DNA from: JAVBMP01 sp031552315
GTDB taxonomy: Bacteria; Desulfobacterota; Desulfovibrionia; Desulfovibrionales; Desulfovibrionaceae
Direction: 5' to 3'
DNA length: 24,140 nt
NCBI GenBank assembly: GCA_031552315.1
Contig: JAVBMP010000055.1
Coordinates: 1 to 24,140, forward strand
The position numbers and the translations under genes were made by a program. A model generated the notes under the pieces. That model was not told the DNA's origin, did not search any database, and saw only the letters and a program-made list of their open reading frames with translations. Shown piece by piece: positions 21,671-24,140 of the stretch. The stretch's first letter is position 1, and the number at the start of each line of letters is the position of its first letter.

Positions 21671-23569
21671 ATGAGCGGACTGCTTATTCTGCTTGTTTCT
21701 TTTGTTGTGCTGCTGGCGGCCTATTTTACCTATGGCCGTTTTCTGGAACGCAAATGGGGCATTGATGAAAAAGCCCCTACCCCGGCCCATACCATGCGCG
21801 ATGGGGTGGATTACGTCCCCACCGGGGCAAGCGTGGTGTTTGGGCATGAATTTGCGTCTGTGGCCGGGGCCGGGCCGATAAACGGGCCCATTATCGCCGC
21901 CATGTTCGGCTGGGTGCCGGTAATTTTGTGGATTTTGCTGGGCGGCATATTTTTTGGCGCAGTGCAAGATTTTGCCGCCCTTTACGCGTCGGTAAAAAGC
22001 AAGGGCAAAACCATTGGCTATTTGATAGAAATTTATATAGGCAAAACCGGCAAGCGCCTGTTCATGCTGTTTGTATGGCTTTTTTCCATTTTGGTAATCG
22101 CGGCTTTTGCCGACATTGTGGCCGCTACCTTCAACGGCTTCATGCCGGATGACGGGCTGAACAGCGCCAATGCCTCCGTGGCGTCCACGTCCATTTTCTT
22201 CATGCTGGCGGCTTTGTTATTGGGTTATTTCATTTTCCGCGTCAAACCGGGCGGCCTGGCAAGCGGCGCGGCCGCCATAGCTTTGCTGGCGCTGTGCATT
22301 ACCCTGGGACTGAACTTTCCCCTGCATCTTTCCAAAGAACTTTGGCGTTATCTGGTTTTCATTTATATATTCATAGCTTCCATCACTCCGGTGTGGATTC
22401 TTTTGCAGCCCAGAGACTACCTTAATTCCTTCCTGCTTATTCTTATGATGCTTGGGGCCTTTGTGGGCGTAATATTCGCCAACCCCACCATGCATATCGC
22501 GCCGTTCAACGGTTTTCAGGTGAATGGGCAGTATCTTTTCCCCATGCTTTTTGTGACCATCGCTTGCGGGGCCATTTCCGGCTTTCACAGCCTGGTGGCT
22601 TCCGGCACGGCCTCAAAGCAAATCAGCAATGAACGCGACATGTTGCCGGTAGGCTTTGGTTCCATGCTGCTGGAATGCCTGCTGGCGGTGTTGGCCCTTG
22701 TTGCCGTAGGATCATTGGCCATTGGCGGCAAAATGCCGGAAGGCAGCCCCCCGGTGGTGTTTGCATCGGCCATTGCGGGCTTTCTGACGCAACTGGGGTT
22801 GCCGCAAGGCACCGTGTATACATTGATTACCCTGTCTGTTTCCGCATTCGCGCTTACCTCGCTGGATTCCGTGGCCCGCGTGGGCCGCATGGCTTTTCAG
22901 GAACTGTTCATGGATAACGACCCGGATGACGAAGAAAACAGAGAAAAAAGCGCGGACTTGCCCGGAAGCGCCGCCCTGGCGGCAAACGGTCAGCCAGACG
23001 AACAGACAGGATGCCCATCGGACGCTCAAACAAACAGCCTGGCAGATGGGCAGGAAAACTGGCAGGTAAGCAGTCTGGCAAACAGCCTGACCGACGGGCA
23101 GGCAAACAATCCGGCAAAAATCCGGCCAGACAACCGAATGAACAACCTGACAGCAGACAAGCGGCCAGCCAGCCGGGGCCTGTTTGCAAGCCTGTGCGGC
23201 AACCGCTACCTGGCCACGGCCATTACCCTGCTTATGGGGTACTTGCTGGCTTTACGCGGCTACAAAGATATTTGGGCGCTTTTTGGCGCGGCCAACCAGC
23301 TTTTGGCGGCCCTGGCGCTTATTGCCTGCGCGGTGTTTTTAAAAAAGACCAAACGAAGCGGATCCATGCTCTATTTCCCCATGGCCGCCATGTTGCTTGT
23401 CACTTTTACCGCCCTTGGCCTGACCATTTATAGCCTGCTGCAAAAACTGTCCGGGTCGGAGTTCAACCCGCTGTCTGATGGCCTGCAGCTAAGCTTCGCG
23501 GTACTACTGCTGTTTTTAGGGGTAATGGTGGCCGCGCTTTCAGTAAGAAAGCTGCGGGGAAAGACTTAG
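21671..23569 (+). CDS. cstA: Carbon starvation protein CstA (peptide/pyruvate transporter family)
   Basis: 632 aa polytopic inner-membrane protein with AAGGACACTGAC before the ATG. The N-terminal CstA domain is clear: DGVDYVPTGASVVFGHEFASVAGAGPINGP near 45-75, GAVQDFAALYASVKSKGKTIG near 97-118, and GFHSLVASGTASKQ near 303-317. The C-terminal part has RYLATAITLLMGYLLALRGYKDIWALFGAANQLLAALALI near 505-545. Between them, residues about 418-503 are a hydrophilic Asn/Gln/Asp/Ser-rich insert with a 48-nt DNA repeat (23031 and 23079), predicted to be a cytoplasmic or exposed loop. CstA-family carriers take up peptides or pyruvate under carbon limitation. The gene ends in a strong terminator and appears to be a single-gene unit. 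Confidence 0.95.
   Translation: MSGLLILLVSFVVLLAAYFTYGRFLERKWGIDEKAPTPAHTMRDGVDYVPTGASVVFGHEFASVAGAGPINGPIIAAMFGWVPVILWILLGGIFFGAVQDFAALYASVKSKGKTIGYLIEIYIGKTGKRLFMLFVWLFSILVIAAFADIVAATFNGFMPDDGLNSANASVASTSIFFMLAALLLGYFIFRVKPGGLASGAAAIALLALCITLGLNFPLHLSKELWRYLVFIYIFIASITPVWILLQPRDYLNSFLLILMMLGAFVGVIFANPTMHIAPFNGFQVNGQYLFPMLFVTIACGAISGFHSLVASGTASKQISNERDMLPVGFGSMLLECLLAVLALVAVGSLAIGGKMPEGSPPVVFASAIAGFLTQLGLPQGTVYTLITLSVSAFALTSLDSVARVGRMAFQELFMDNDPDDEENREKSADLPGSAALAANGQPDEQTGCPSDAQTNSLADGQENWQVSSLANSLTDGQANNPAKIRPDNRMNNLTADKRPASRGLFASLCGNRYLATAITLLMGYLLALRGYKDIWALFGAANQLLAALALIACAVFLKKTKRSGSMLYFPMAAMLLVTFTALGLTIYSLLQKLSGSEFNPLSDGLQLSFAVLLLFLGVMVAALSVRKLRGKT
23031..23126 (+). repeat. 48-nt repeat inside the cstA loop
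   Basis: CAAACAGCCTG starts at 23031 and again at 23079, each followed by a similar GGGCAGG-containing segment. The translation shows NSLADGQ and NSLTDGQ 16 residues apart. The period is in frame. Confidence 0.6.
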
Positions 23570-23581
23570 AGCAATTTACGA

Positions 23582-23620
23582 TTGAAATGAGTGAATTGAA
23601 GCCATTGCACAACGGCCTCA
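23582..23620. repeat. Dispersed repeat after cstA (two motifs)
   Basis: TTGAAATGAGTGAATTG (23582-23598) is identical to 18760-18776 upstream of the IS1182 element. It runs directly into TTGAAGCCATTGCACAACGG (from 23596), the motif found at the IS5-like remnant right end (23865-23890). TTAGAGCAATT occurs just before it (23566-23576) and again at 23685-23695. These motifs are shared among the mobile-element ends of the window. Confidence 0.65.
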
Positions 23621-23635
23621 CGGTATTATCGCAAA

Positions 23636-23679
23636 ACGTCCCGCGCTCCGCTGTTTGGCGGGGCGCGGGACGTTTTTTT
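23636..23679 (+). terminator. Intrinsic terminator of cstA
   Basis: An 11-bp perfect stem ACGTCCCGCGC/GCGCGGGACGT (23636-23646 with 23663-23673), extended inside by CCGC/GCGG, is followed by seven T (23673-23679). It lies about 70 nt after the cstA stop. Confidence 0.93.
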
Positions 23680-23684
23680 ATGAG

Positions 23685-23890
23685 TTAGAGCAATTGAAGA
23701 CCGTTGCGAATCAATTTCAAATAACATCTTGATATATTTAAGTAATTATTGCATTCTGCCTCATCAGCCACAGGGAGGAATCAGCATATGGAACGCAATA
23801 TGGGGCTATTTGGTCTGGCGGATTTTATTGTCAAAAAGAACCGCAACAACCAGACTTTTCTTGATTGAGGCCATTGCACAACGGCCTCAA
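23685..23890 (+). mobile_element. Deletion remnant of an IS5-like element
   Basis: The right boundary (23865-23890) is a perfect hairpin TTGAGGCC/GGCCTCAA around ATTGCACAAC, the same end motif as in the MITE at 16047. The left side near 23685-23710 (TTAGAGCAATTGAAGACCGT) resembles the inverted right end only loosely. Between them lies the start of a transposase-like frame with its ribosome site, cut off at the right end. The region is about 200 bp. The left boundary is approximate. Confidence 0.5.
23788..23868 (+). pseudogene. N-terminal fragment of an IS5-family transposase (26 codons)
   Basis: ATG at 23788 follows a strong GGGAGGAATCAGCAT ribosome site. The peptide (MGLFGLADFIV, then KKNRNNQTFLD) resembles the N-termini of IS5-family transposases, where a short aromatic segment is followed by a basic stretch and FLD(E). 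The frame ends at a TGA formed by the right terminal repeat (23866-23868). The body of the gene has been deleted. The small size makes the family assignment tentative; an expressed micropeptide is a less likely alternative. Confidence 0.45.
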
Positions 23891-24057
23891 TGCGCTGCAA
23901 CTGCAAAAATTCTTATCGGAAGCCGCAACTTTGGAATGACAACTAATTTGTTTTGACGTATAGAAAAACAAATTGCACTTGCGTGTTCCTGGTGGTTTTC
24001 AATACAGCAACCGATTCAACATAGACTCAATTAAGAACGTCCAATAATTTCTGGCAA
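23891..24057. other. Intergenic sequence, nothing recognised
   Basis: This AT-rich stretch lies between the IS5-like remnant and the lipoprotein start. I see no RNA gene, no convincing promoter and no clear repeat. Confidence 0.5.
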
Positions 24058-24140
24058 ATGCACTACTTCACGCTAAAAAAATACCTGGCGCTCTTTTTCG
24101 CGTTCTGCTGCGCCGCCTGCTCGCCCGGATACCGTGCCGG
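24058..24140 (+). CDS. Probable lipoprotein, first 27 codons only (runs off right edge)
   Basis: ATG at 24058 opens a frame to the window edge. It starts MHYFTLKKYLALFFAFCCAA, followed by CSPGYRAG. This is a typical lipoprotein signal peptide: a basic n-region (KK), a hydrophobic core (LALFFAF), and a lipobox-like CAAC with a following Ser. Ser at +2 favours sorting to the outer membrane in bacteria with a Lol system. The ribosome site is weak. Function cannot be told from this fragment. TssJ of the T6SS is also a small lipoprotein, but nothing here shows this is TssJ. Confidence 0.6.
   Translation, partial: MHYFTLKKYLALFFAFCCAACSPGYRA

Noticed and set aside
24058..24140. Calling the right-edge lipoprotein TssJ
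   Set aside because: Only the signal peptide is visible; it is separated from the T6SS operon by mobile elements and unrelated genes, so the name cannot be supported.

Overview
The window is most consistent with a gut- or host-associated Desulfovibrionaceae-type bacterium (Desulfobacterota). This rests on GC-rich codon use with strong Shine-Dalgarno sites, the style of the T6SS core proteins, a short divergent PurC next to CstA, and several IS families. The taxonomy is inference; no rRNA or other marker gene is present.

Positions 1-14930 hold a minus-strand type VI secretion system (T6SS) operon. In transcription order it reads tssA, tssB, tssC, tssE, tssF, tssG, clpV (tssH), a sigma-54 activator (vasH-like), an FHA protein, an inserted AT-rich gene for a duplicated four-TM protein, and the 5' end of a vgrG that runs off the left edge. 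The products are sheath (TssB/C), baseplate (TssE/F/G), assembly cap (TssA), sheath recycling ATPase (ClpV), regulators (VasH-like, FHA) and spike (VgrG). Hcp and the membrane complex/TssK genes (tssJ, tssK, tssL, tssM) are not in the window and would have to lie beyond an edge or elsewhere. Several of these genes carry in-frame minisatellites or low-complexity expansions. The clearest are ten heptads at the N-terminus of VgrG.

Positions 14931-18840 are an AT-richer accessory segment. It holds a divergent promoter region, a 195-aa protein of unknown function, a 169-bp fold-back (MITE-like) element, an orphan WHH-type HNH nuclease toxin module without its own start, its probable SMI1/KNR4 (SUKH) immunity gene, and an IS110-family transposase whose ribosome binding site is buried in a hairpin.

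Positions 18840-20407 are an IS1182-family element with 15-bp perfect terminal repeats and a frameshifted transposase. Positions 20408-24140 carry a doubtful small ORF, a divergent purC with a terminator, a solo copy of the MITE end, cstA with a terminator, a deletion remnant of an IS5-like element, and the first 27 codons of a probable lipoprotein at the right edge.

The most interesting points are: (i) the heptad-repeat VgrG N-terminus; (ii) the duplicated four-TM protein placed between fha and vgrG and flanked by a copied fha 3' end, which looks like an inserted, possibly immunity, module; (iii) the orphan toxin/immunity cassette abutting a MITE; (iv) the structured 5' leader of the IS110 transposase.
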